Shown one piece after another: positions 34,701 to 45,446 of a stretch of DNA of 64,000 nt. A program made the position numbers and the translations under genes. Origin of the DNA: Plantago elongata (Eukaryota; Streptophyta; Magnoliopsida; Lamiales; Plantaginaceae); contig JAYMSP010000173.1 in NCBI GenBank assembly GCA_036897095.1, forward strand, positions 1 through 64,000. The letters are read 5' to 3'. Below the pieces are notes generated by a model. That model saw nothing but the letters and a program-made list of their open reading frames with translations. It was not told the origin of the DNA and made no database searches. Positions within the stretch are counted from its first letter, which is position 1. Every line of letters begins with the position of its first letter.

Positions 34701-37505
34701 TCAGAACTGCATTCGACTTTGGAATGTCTGTCCAAAGCCCCAATTAGATGGAGCAACATTCATGAAGGTCTTTGTTACCCCATCTGTTGTTGTGACCATG
34801 AAAGATATGGACTGTCCATTAAGATAGGCATTGGATTGCCAATTTGAACCCCAATTTCTGGACATGGTCAACCATCCTGTTCTTGAACCCTTGATTTTCA
34901 CAGATTGGACTGATCCTGCATTTCCAACATTTGATACTGTGACTAGCTCAAAGTAGGCCCTTCCATTGATGGTGAACTTTACTCCACCGGACTTTATGCA
35001 AGGCACCCTGGTATAGATAACATTCACTATTAGACAATCGCTCGAGTGGTAACATATTTGAGTACTTCTTAGCAAGTCAAACAGCATAATAACATTCCGA
35101 ATCTGTTTATTCTTACTTTATCAGTTAGATAATATTATGTGACCATTTGACTAGAATAAGTTTTAAAATTCACAAAAGATATCTTAAGTTGTGTAATTTA
35201 TCGGAAAAAGTACCTTATTCTACGACCGTTCTATTTTAATACGTTATATTCATCTTTTATCTAATTTAGATACTTTGTCAGTTAAATTTGACGGGACCGT
35301 TAATTTTGTAGAAAAAAGTCCAAAAAAGGTACCTTAAATTGTGTCATTACTGAAAAATATATCTTATTTTGTGACAATTCGATTTTGGTACTTATAATTT
35401 TCAGTTAACCAATTTGGTACTATTTCGGTTAAAATTGAATGAACCATTAATTTTGACCTAACTAGTGATCATTAACGCGAATTAACATTTTTCGTTAACA
35501 TGCAGTTGAATAAAAAATTAATATACTTAAAAAATATAAAAAATTTATCTAAAAAATAAACATAACATTCAATAAAAAATCGTTATACCCTAATACAATC
35601 TTCTTTTATAAAACAAAATCCACACACCGATTCTTCCCCATTATTCCAAGAATCCTAATCGACTTCCCTCCACCCAAAATTAAGCGATTTCACAATTAAT
35701 TTAGCGCGGGAGAAGTCGATTAAGGTTATTTGGAATAGTTGAAAAAGAATGGATGTGGGTTTTGTTTTACAAAACAGAATTATATTATTAGGCTTTGATG
35801 ATTTTTTTATCTATTTATGTTTATATTTATTTTGCATATTAAAATTTAATTTTAATTCAAAGTTTGTGTTATTCACGCGATATTTTGATGAAAAAATATG
35901 TTAATTCACGCTATATGCACATTAATTAGGTCAAATTTAATCGACGGAGTAGTAAAATTGGACAGATGAAAAATATAAGGTACCAAAATTGGACAGTCAC
36001 AAAATAAGGTACTGTTTTCAGTAATTATTGAATTTTTTGCCGGTCAAATTTGCCTAACGAAGTACCAAAATTGGACAAATTATAAATATAAGATATCAAA
36101 ATCGAACGATCACAAAATAAGGTATCTTTTTCGATAATGACACAATTTAAGGTAACTTTTTTGAATTTTATCATTATATAATGTGAATATCTAAGACGAG
36201 CTCCAATGGAGCCGTTGCGGAGACGCGTCATGGAGCACGACACGCCGCGACGGCTCCATCGGGCTTGAGACGATGCATCGTTAGGCGCGTCGTCTCTTCG
36301 CGCAACGTGCCATGCCGCGTCAAGCGTGCCACGCAGCAGCCAACCGGCTGCTGCCATGTGTCGTACTCTTTTCCTTTTTTATTTTTTTTTCTTTTTTATA
36401 TCATGTCCAATTTCAAACGCGAATAACTCGAAAAATATAAATGTAAAAATTATATGAAAATTACCAACGGATTCGTTTCTTCGAGAGCTACGAATAGAGA
36501 CCACTCTCGATTATTTTTAGATCATTCCATCTCGAACTCATTTTCTCTCTCAATTAAACATAAATTTGTAAAACAACCTCTAATAATTCAATTTTATTAA
36601 TTTCGACTTCTAAACACTATTATAATATATTAAATATGATTTTAGCAAAATAAAAAAAATATTTTTTAAAATTTTAAACCTTAATAAATTATAAAACGAC
36701 TTTAAAAAATGTAATTTCATTAATTTCAACATCTATGCACTCTTGTAATATAAATAGTATGTAAATAAAAAAATTTAAAATTTTAAAAATTAAAAAATTT
36801 CATGACGCGACGACGACGTTACCATTGGAGATGGTCCAACTAGTAGCTAGCTAGTTAATCAATTTTAGCTTATACCTTAGCTGGTATTGCTGAACTGGTC
36901 TATTTGTAGTTATTATAGTTTAAGAACAGTTAGAACAATGAAGAGGGACAAGTACCTTTGGTAGACGACGGGTACGATACCACCAGCGTAAATGCCTATC
37001 TTCAACCAAGCCGGTTGAGCCATGTCAAAATGTTGGCGGGGCGGGTTACACCAACCACCATTGTTGCTTGGAAGAGCATAGTTTGGAGGGCAGAAGTTTG
37101 TCGCGGTAATGGTCACAGACGCCCCCCTCTTACACCATCTAGGGTCGGCATTATAGTCACATTTGATCTGGTAACACTGTCCACAAGCTCCCCCATTGTT
37201 AAACAATGCAGTGCTCAATGCAGCAGTATTAGTCCCATAGCCAGCTGAGTACAAGTTGCCATAACCACAAGCACCCCCTGACACATACAACGACATATTA
37301 ATTAGTACCGACTTTTAAAAGTTAATTCGCGACATTTTTATAATATTGTTTATAATCGCTTACCCATTGTCCCGGAGGCATCACTGCCTCCATAGAACGT
37401 AGCGTGTGCTTGAGTCCACCCGGAAGCTCTAAAACCATTCACATTGGTGACTAAACTACACAATCCAACTATCAAAACTATCGAGAAAATGGTGCTTTTC
37501 AACAT
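34701..37505 (-). CDS. Alpha-expansin, cell-wall loosening protein
   Basis: Three exons (37505-37364, 37277-36956, 35007-34701) give 256 aa, normal for the family. Residues 1-24 ([20 protein letters not shown] then NVNG) form a signal peptide, so the protein is secreted to the wall. The first domain (six-stranded double-psi barrel, GH45-like) shows [18 protein letters not shown] from about residue 45, cysteines in [12 protein letters not shown] and NFCPPN, and the HFD motif (RQHFDMAQ) at about 130-132. [12 protein letters not shown] is the alpha-expansin style. The second, cellulose-binding domain holds [18 protein letters not shown] and ends [16 protein letters not shown]. Expansins loosen cellulose-xyloglucan contacts without cutting them, allowing acid growth. 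Intron 2 is 1.95 kb, swollen by two transposons. All domains and splice sites look sound. Confidence 0.95.
35163..36172. mobile_element. Long-armed inverted-repeat element in expansin intron 2
   Basis: About 1 kb with arms that match in reverse. The left arm begins AAAATTCACAAAAGATATCT; the right arm, read inverted, AAAATTCAAAAAAGTTACCT, and both continue with a TTGTGT-ATT-TCG-AAAAAG-TACCTTATT pattern. There is no transposase. Long arms suggest a Mutator-like non-autonomous element, but I see no clear target duplication, so the class is uncertain. Confidence 0.6.
36195..36836. mobile_element. MITE with GC-rich ends (family A, copy 1) in expansin intron 2
   Basis: 642 bp. The left end is GACGAGCTCCAATGGAGCCG; the right end read inverted is GACCATCTCCAATGGTAACG. 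TAA stands at the left flank and CAA at the right, perhaps a worn 3-bp duplication as in PIF/Harbinger elements. The core word CGAATAGAGACCACTCTCGA and its surroundings recur, inverted, in the copy at 50257-50917. The GC-rich outer zone contrasts sharply with the AT-rich middle. The - strand ORF across the left end (36025-36357) is not a gene. Confidence 0.7.
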
Positions 37506-37600
37506 ATTTTTATGTACCTTATCCAAGAGGGAATATGGAGAAGAGGAAATGTTGAATGAAATTTTGGTGGTAGTACAGAAAAACAAAGGAAAGTGGACAA

Positions 37601-37610
37601 GTTATATAGG
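37601..37610 (-). promoter_or_regulatory. TATA box of the expansin gene
   Basis: The - strand reads CCTATATAAC about 100 bp before the ATG at 37505, a normal spacing for a plant gene with a short leader. Confidence 0.65.
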
Positions 37611-37619
37611 TGAACAGAA

Positions 37620-37990
37620 CAAGAAGGTCACATGCTAGTGACTTTACAAGCAGCCAAAATGGCACAAAACATATACAATTGGTATTATCTGAGACTTCTG
37701 GTGACAATCAATTATTCCCACGTTCTGTACTGAAGCCTTACAAGTCCCACATGGATCTCAACCATCAATGGAACAAAAAAATCAGCATACACAACATATT
37801 ATTCGATTCCCTTCTTCCTTAGTTGATTAGTGTAATTACTGACTATTGAGGTATAACCAATACTTGTTTGTATTAGGTACTAAACTAATATATAACCAAT
37901 TGTCTATTGTGTAAAAATAATCCATTAGACTTTAGAAAAGTACCAAATGACCAGCATTTAAGCATATGTTAGCTTCGCGCAAACACATCC
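37620..37990. other. Expansin upstream region
   Basis: This is about 370 bp of 5' flank. No named regulatory motif can be supported. Short ORFs here are chance. Confidence 0.4.
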
Positions 37991-38830
37991 ATAATTGACA
38001 TGTACTATTAAGTCCGTCCCCGCTCTAAATGATTCGAGACGTACTAAGACGACCTCTCCAACAAAAGCGTATACTATGACTTTCGACCCAATGTACTTAG
38101 TTCCGACTCGAGTCATTTGTTCCGACGCAGTAACCCTTGATCTCCTCCAGACAGAAGTTAAGGCATGACCGGTGCTTACCTATTCTGAGTCAACATGGTT
38201 CAGACTCCATGTTGTACTATATGTTGTCATCAGTGATGTGGTTGTACTTGGATCCGTGGTGGAGACGCGCATCCAGGCTCCGATGCCATGTGTCTCCAAC
38301 CGCCAACCCAACAAAACTCTGAGTTGTCATACCCAAACCTCCGGCGGAATTGCACTATAAATACCGGGCATTTAACCTCATTAATTACCTACCACCTAAT
38401 ATACTACTCTCTAAACTTTAGAGGTCCGAGCCCGAGCTCTTCAGCCTCTAAACACGTTAAGTTAGGGTCCGGTTTGTCTTAGGCAAACCGACTCAAAAGG
38501 TCTAACCCCTTCTCCTTTTTATCTTAGGAAATAAGTGAAGGCTCCTCGGAACACACCTCCTCGACTACCATCGCATCGGACCAACGACTTGGCATCAATC
38601 TTCAAGACAGTTCAGTCCTTCACTCAAAGTCAGTCTCCTCAGACCTACCCTGACTCAAAACGTATTTGGACTCAGAACTCCTATTACCCCAGAACTTATT
38701 GTGATCTTCAGATTGTCCCTCACGAACTGTGACTCTGACCTAAATGAACTAAGACCACTTCACTCGACTAATGAATTCATATAAAGGATTAAGACGCACT
38801 AGTTCTTTTTCGATCCGCAAACTTTGTCCT
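37991..38830. repeat. GC-richer block, possible solo LTR remnant
   Basis: The base composition is clearly richer in C and G than the flanks. A TATA-like ACTATAAATACCGGGC sits at about 38353, followed by a leader-like CT-rich stretch, as in LTR promoters. No second copy is present in the window, so I can define neither its ends nor its family. Small ORFs (38137-38732) have no family look. It could instead be non-LTR unique DNA. Confidence 0.3.
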
Positions 38831-39722
38831 GACCAAATTTATACATTATCAATAATCTTATCATAACATGTTTTCTCAACGAGTAAAACCACTCGAGGCG
38901 GTTTTACAAGTTATGATGAAATAAGATGTTATATTACTGTTATATACATGTAGGGAACAATCAATCAAGAAATAAAAAAGAGCTAGCTAGATAGGAATAT
39001 ATGTGGAAAAAAATATTGAGGTAATATGAAGACATGAATACGGTGCATGTGCAGGTACTTGACCTTATGTGTGACAAGGCCCATTAGTATTCATGTGTGA
39101 TGCACATGGAAATTGCAATGTGATAAGCTAGCTTCTCTTGTTTATCGATTTCCACCTAATTTATTTCGTTTTTTAATCAGCTATTATTAACCCCATCCCT
39201 TTTGCTGTACGTCTTCATTATTTAGGTTCAATCTGCTTCATTAATCTCGGCAAATCAGGAAGATATGATATAGTTTAACATATCAGATCATACTGATCAA
39301 TCAATCAATCAAACAAATAAACCTTTGTTTCTGTCTGTAGAATATATAAATTATGTGTATGTTTTCATTGGGTCTGTATTTTACATGTTAAATAATTAAA
39401 TATGTAAAAATAAGCAAACTTCAACTTCTTCTCAGGGTCTCTGAATCATAATTTGCGAAAAAGGAGGACTTGGACAATAAAGGACAAGGATCCAATTGAA
39501 TGAAAATGGAAAGACATAGATCGCAATTGCAATAACTACCAACTATGATGTAGTTGTTACGTTCATCAAGTTGTAATGCACAAAACTTGGACTCATATCG
39601 ACTCTCTATTAATTGGGGTTCCTTCCTTTCTGTAATTTTTTTCGCTTTAAGCTGAAATCGAGTAGCATACACCTTCAGTTCTAAACCCAATTCTCAACAA
39701 TCTGCTTTGATACAAACATCGA
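38831..39722. other. AT-rich spacer
   Basis: No gene, RNA or repeat is recognised. The 89-aa ORF on the - strand (39421-39690) has no family feature. Confidence 0.4.
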
Positions 39723-39877
39723 AAAGCTATTTCGAGCCGACCTCAAATTCAATTTTATACTCGTTTTGTGTGAGTTCGGTTTGATAAAGTTCAATAAGAC
39801 TTGTTAATACTTGTATTTTTGTCCGGTTAAGTACGAGCTTGAGTTTTTAAAGATACTCGACTCGAAAAACGACACTA
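39723..39877. mobile_element. Worn relative of the hAT-type MITE
   Basis: The right end reads CTCGACTCGAAAAACGACACTA, against CTCGACTCGAAAAACAGCACTA in the element at 31141-31886, and 'atttcgagccgacctcaaa' marks the left. It is much shorter and AT-shifted, hence an old internally deleted copy. Confidence 0.55.
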
Positions 39878-40408
39878 AGTTCATTCAAAGAGTAAAATTG
39901 TACTCTGTTTTTTTCTTTTTCTTTTTAACATCCAAGACTCCTGTTGTATTAAATAGAGAATTGACATAACACGGGTAATATATATAGGAACAAGTGAGTG
40001 CAAGGAGACCAAACAAACCACTCAAATTAAGCAACACATGACACAGCTGCTCATAACAAAACCTGATCTTTAAACATCAAGTGAGTGACACAAAAAAAAA
40101 ATCAAGTGAGAATAACTCTTTAATCATAGTCAAATCCACAGAAATTAGGCGATAAATAATCCTTATGAACGACCAGGAACTCTTGGTCTCGCCATATATT
40201 TCTTACAATGCACATCTGTGCAAATTGCAACCACCTCTGACTCACAGAGTTCCTTATATAATCTCCCTGCAGGAAACATACTATTAACCTGCAACAAGCG
40301 TTAAGAACCAGTCTGGCTTACTTAGTAGCGTCTACGAACATAATGGACAATCCAGGAACAAGTAGCGCTAGGCTGGTCCTTAGAAACATCCACATCATTA
40401 ATGTAATA
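39878..40408. other. Spacer
   Basis: No gene or repeat is recognised in this 530-bp stretch. Confidence 0.4.
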
Positions 40409-40649
40409 CTCCCTCCGTTCCAATTTAGAAGTCCCGCAGAACCGAACACTAATTTTAAGAAAAAAGTGATAAAGTAGGAAAGCAGGTAATAAATTATGAA
40501 TTTGATTGGATAAAGTAGGAGAAATATTGAATAAAGTATGAGATATAATGTATAAAGTAGAAGAGAGTTTTCTTATTTAAGGAAGCATGAATTTCAAATT
40601 GGAACAGTTCAAAATGAAAAGCGAAACTTTCAAATTGAGACGGAGAGAG
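40409..40649. mobile_element. Stowaway-type MITE (Tc1/mariner), 241 bp
   Basis: The left end is CTCCCTCCGTTCC and the right end ACGGAGAGAG, flanked on both sides by TA. The ends, size and TA target fit Stowaway. The inner text contains several GATAAAGTAGG-like words. Confidence 0.85.
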
Positions 40650-41019
40650 TAATTATGAAGAGCTTGTCAATTTTGACACTGTGTATCATCGAGACTTGTT
40701 CACGGGTTCTTAAACTCCCATGATTATCTTAGTTTATTTAATAAAATCCTTTCTAATCTTTAAAAAAATAAGTATGGCACTCACATTTTAGAGTTGTTTG
40801 CCCTGGCTTTGTTTAGCAAAACTAACTAACTAGCTAGTAACTGAAAAGGTAGTTAGTAGCTGAAAAGGTAACTGATAGTCAGGTAGATTTTTTTTTAACA
40901 AAATAACTTGATTAGGTTATCAAACCAGCTAGCTTGTTTAAAAAGCTGCGCGTTCACGTAATGATCTTTTTATTGAAAAAATCTCATTGAGCTGAAAAGC
41001 TAATTGAAAATCTAGTGGT

Positions 41020-41180
41020 AAACAGAATCTATAAGTATATAATATTATGTTCAATTGAAATTTACTGAATTAAACAGAATGGAAGTAAAATAAACTGAAG
41101 TACGTATAAATTATAATTAAACAGAGCTGAACTGAATTTAACTGAACTAAAATGATTTTTAGTTGAGCTTAACAAGATTA
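41020..41180. repeat. Dispersed MITE-like repeat (CAGTTCA/TGAACTGAA family)
   Basis: Contains 'ttcaattgaaatttactgaa', 'aaattataattaaacagagc' and 'tgaactaaaatgattttta'. Similar text occurs at 26455-26580, 51900-51960 and 63725-64000. Exact ends are not defined. Confidence 0.5.
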
Positions 41181-41399
41181 ATACTAATAAACTATAACAT
41201 CTTTTTGCTAAGAAATAATCCTTCTAGTACGAATTACACAAACTCTCAATATGTTTCAACATCCTCTGAGATCATGAGGAAAACTGATGCAGTCAGGTTG
41301 TCCCAAATGGAACACTCTGTACTAGTTAAAAGTTTTGTTGTCCAATGCGTGAACCCTCTAGTGATTTTTCCATTTAATTAATGGAGCACGGTTGATTTT

Positions 41400-42600
41400 A
41401 TAAGAAAATAAAATTGCATGTTGATGTGATAAATTACATTGCTTTTCCATAATCGAGGCAATAATAGAGACTCTGTATTTCTATATAATTAGCAAGTAAC
41501 GTTGGTATTAGTTGTAAAAATAGACTGACAGAGAGAGAACAGGTGCCTTATGATTAGGGTTCAACTTCAACCAATGGCCTATAGCTGTAAATCATCAGCA
41601 CCATATCTTGTAGTATAAGGAATAGTATGTACCTTAATCATTAGCCGATATATATTCAAAGAATCTGCTTGGGTGAAATTTATTCATCTCTCGATTATTC
41701 CTAGACAATTTCTACATTTCAACCTTTCATCTAGCTAGAGGAGAAAAGATTGTTAAGCCGAACACCTAACCAACCTAACTTTTAAAATAAATAATTAATT
41801 TTTTTCATTAACATACCTAACCTTCTAAACCATAATCATGACCACCACCAATACAATCAATCGATAAATATAATTATTTTCTTTATTATTATCTTCAAAT
41901 TTATAATAAATAATTAAATATAATATTGAAAAAATTTAACTTAGATTTGAAAATTAAAATACAAGGTGATGTAGCAATTTAAAACTACAATGCTAAATCA
42001 CATGAAAAAATTATAATGCTTTAAATGCAATTTCAAAATAAACAACGTCGTTGAAGGATAAAATTTTTAAAAATTAACCATCAATCTTCATCATTAAAAT
42101 TTGATATTCTTTTTAAATTTTGATATATTTTTTTTAAAGATATAATAAGAAGTTATTAAAACAAATAATGAAATTAAAAAAAAAGTTACCCAATAGAAAG
42201 AGGACACTTATATTTTACCAAGCAACCAATTGTTGCTAGTTTCCGGATGGGCGCCCATCAATGTTCGATTTTTTCCAACTTGTGGTGGGTCCCACCCAAC
42301 TATAGCACCGATTATGGTTGTCTAATGAGGCACAAATTTGCAGTCAAGGCATGCATGTGATTCTAAATGTCAATGAAACGGAACAAAAAATAGTAAATAT
42401 CCTGAAAAAAAAATTTCTACAAGATCAAAGGGACTTGAGATTCAAAATTATTTTAAATATATTGTACTTCACAAATTTTTATTTTATATTTAATATATTA
42501 CGAGAAACTCTAAATATCGAAATATCTACGAAAATATTTGAAACCTCTATTTTGACAAAGAGATTTTAATTCATTTAGATAGGTTAGGCGTTTAGCCTTT
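41400..42600. other. AT-rich intergenic region
   Basis: No coding region is recognised. It is very AT-rich at 41780-42180. The 83-aa ORF at 42318-42569 has no family feature. Confidence 0.45.
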
Positions 42601-42614
42601 GGGGCTATCTTGCT

Positions 42615-43300
42615 AAGTCTACACATGATATGAGAGCGGGATCATTCACAAACCTTTGAGGATGCGAATTATTGGACCCTCAACATGACTACCCACAAAC
42701 AATGGCCTGAAGGACAATTTAAGGGTTGAAATGGCATATCCTTATTCGGTTTATAACAAGAGGGCTAACTTGTATAAAAGTAGTTCACAACTCTTATATT
42801 GTTTGAACTCTTTTGGTGATTTTAAAAATAAATTTTTGTAGACTCTAGCTCCAAGCGAAAGATATCATACATACTTATTCTTGAGTCAATATCAGGATGA
42901 ATGATCAATTAAAAGTATTTCACTGTGCACAAGTGAGGACAAAGTATAAGAACGAACATATTTTGGTATAGTGGAGCTTTCGTATCACGCAGAAAACAAT
43001 CGAATAGCCATTATCAGGTCTAATTATATATGGTATTAGAGTGGGACCATCCCGAAACCCGTGAGTGGTGCGGATGGGTGGTCCCTAGATATGACTATCA
43101 CCATCAAGAGGCTCGAAAGCAATTTGAGGCGGGTAGAATGTAATACATTACTCGAATAAGAACGAGAAGTACAGATGATGTATATTTTAAACCAACAAGC
43201 TCACATAGTATGAGATCTTATGAGGGATTACAAAAGTAAATTTGTGTGGACATAAATCTGAAACGAACAATATCATACTAGTGTAATGTTTATTTTATAA
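42615..43300. repeat. Two related non-coding blocks with primer-site-like starts
   Basis: Blocks at about 42625-42895 and 43025-43300 share an order of words. They start with ATATGAGAGCGGGATC or GGTATTAGAGTGGGACC. Then come a phrase like 'ggtccctagatatgactatc', an 'aacaagagggctaacttgta'-like phrase, and finally 'aatatcata' or 'gatatcata'. The starts resemble the tRNA-Met primer site of LTR elements. They may be fragments of LTR-element leader DNA in tandem or a plant dispersed repeat. No coding parts are seen. Confidence 0.4.
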
Positions 43301-43477
43301 GTCATACACTACCCAACCAGTATAAAGGGTCAGGTATCAATCAATTAGTGGCCGTGTGTTACGGTTAATTTCATATTTGAAACATATAAGTAGTTTTATA
43401 TTTTATGGATCACAGTGACAATCGGAGGAACAACTTATTTCACTTCACCACATTGATCAAGAAACCAAAATTCCACT

Positions 43478-45398
43478 TCAAGAAGTTGAGAACTTCCCAA
43501 AATCAAAGTCAGCCATCCTCACAATAGCTCTTATACTCAATCTGGCTAGAAACATTTTCCTCAAGAAGCTCATTACAGCTCCCTCTTTCTCTTGTACCCA
43601 ACCAACTATATATGCCATACTGATAAGCCCAAAACTTCTCCACTTTCTGTCATTCGCATACTTCTGCAGCCCGATTTCAATCTTGCTATCGTACCCCTCC
43701 TCTTTTCCAGTGCCACTGAGAGTTGAGTTTGTTCCTAAAGCTTCTACAATGCAACTTGCAAGAACAACACTGTCCTCTAAAGCAGAACATCCTCCTTGGC
43801 CAAGATCTGGTGTCATAGGATGAAGTGCATCACCAAGAACACAAACATTATCTTTGGCAATGTTGGCGAAAAGAACGTTCCAAGGAAGTCTGATTTTCAA
43901 GGGAACACATGAGACACTATCTAGTCCCGTTCTCTCTACTACATCTAATACATGTTTTGGTGCATTAATAATATTGCTCAACACAAATTGCTTCATCTTC
44001 AGCGTGCTGTTGTCGTTTACATCATCTGATCCAAACACAATTTCGTTATTAGAGGAAAAATTCATAAACTGCAGCTTCAATTTTTTTAATAGGAAACATG
44101 TAATTTACTAAATATGCAATGTGACAGTGGCTTACATTGGAAGACAGAAGGATTGAAAGTGCAAAACCAGTACATGCTTCTGTCATCATTTGGTACACAA
44201 CCAAAACGAAAACCTCCTCCAAAGTAAGTATGGAACTTCGCCTGAAAGCCATGGCCAACTGGGTAGGTCACGAAGCCTCTAATCGCTGAGCGGCCAACAC
44301 TAACAGATTCTTGAAGCCCCAACCACTTAGCCACTATAGAATTAACCCCATCACATCCAATCAACACCTAAAATAAGCACAAGGAACGCAAACTTGTTAA
44401 TCCATAACAGATCGGTTAATAGAAGGTAAGATGTTTGACCCAAGTCGAATTTATATACCTTAGTTTTGATAACTGAACCATCTGCAAGGTGTACTAACTT
44501 AAGGCTCCCTGATTTTTGGATGGAAACTATCTTTGAAGAGTATCTGATTGTCCCTTGTGGCAGTTTCGTTGCTAAAGTTTCTAACAAGTCTTTTCTTCTC
44601 ACACACCGGCTTTCAAACTCGCCACTGCGCGCATACATCAACTTTTCATTGAGTAATAAGTCTCTTCATCTCATACAAAAACAAGCTTTGCATTTAACTC
44701 AAGTACTGTAAGGGCCTGCTAGGTATGGAAGCACGTTTGGCTTGATCAAACTATGTTTTCAACCCCGAAACTTAAAATACGTCTACCAGTGTAGCTTGAC
44801 CAGATTTGTCGAAAAAAATTGGTGATTAGTTTAATGTATTGTAATAGGTTTCAAGTATCGCTTTCCACCCCGAAACACGCATCTCCATTCACATTCGATA
44901 ATTGCTTCATACACATTTGAGCATGTGGGTCCATTTTCAAATAATATATTGACACTTTACACCTTCAGTTACAATTGTTAATTGCATGTTGTATTTGTGT
45001 TTAATCTGGATGGTGTATTTATTCCTTAATATGATTATCAAGTAATTGAATATCATATGACAACATATTAAAATGAAGCAAATATATATGATTATATGAC
45101 AACTTACATATACTACAATTGAGGAACTAATACACGCATTAAAGCATTACTGCTAATCAAGCACATAAACAGTTGACGAAGTCCGTAAAAATTTATTATG
45201 AACCTAATAATTACCGAACTAATACTCTTCTCCTTCCTCTTCATAACAACACTGCTCACAAAACAATTCAATTAAAGTTGTAAATTTACCAAGTTTTGAA
45301 ATTAGATATTCGTTTTTAGTTGATTAATACACATAGAGATGGAAGAAATCACTGATGGAGTGAAGAACATCAAAATCACTGTAGTAAATGATGATGAT

Positions 45399-45446
<48 letters not shown>

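Noticed and set aside
36025-36357. 110-aa ORF on the - strand in the expansin intron
   Set aside because: It spans the joint of two transposons within an intron; its Ala/Arg-rich part comes from the GC-rich MITE end.
38137-38732. Several 60-65 aa ORFs in the GC-richer block
   Set aside because: They overlap in different frames, none has a recognisable motif, and the block looks non-coding.
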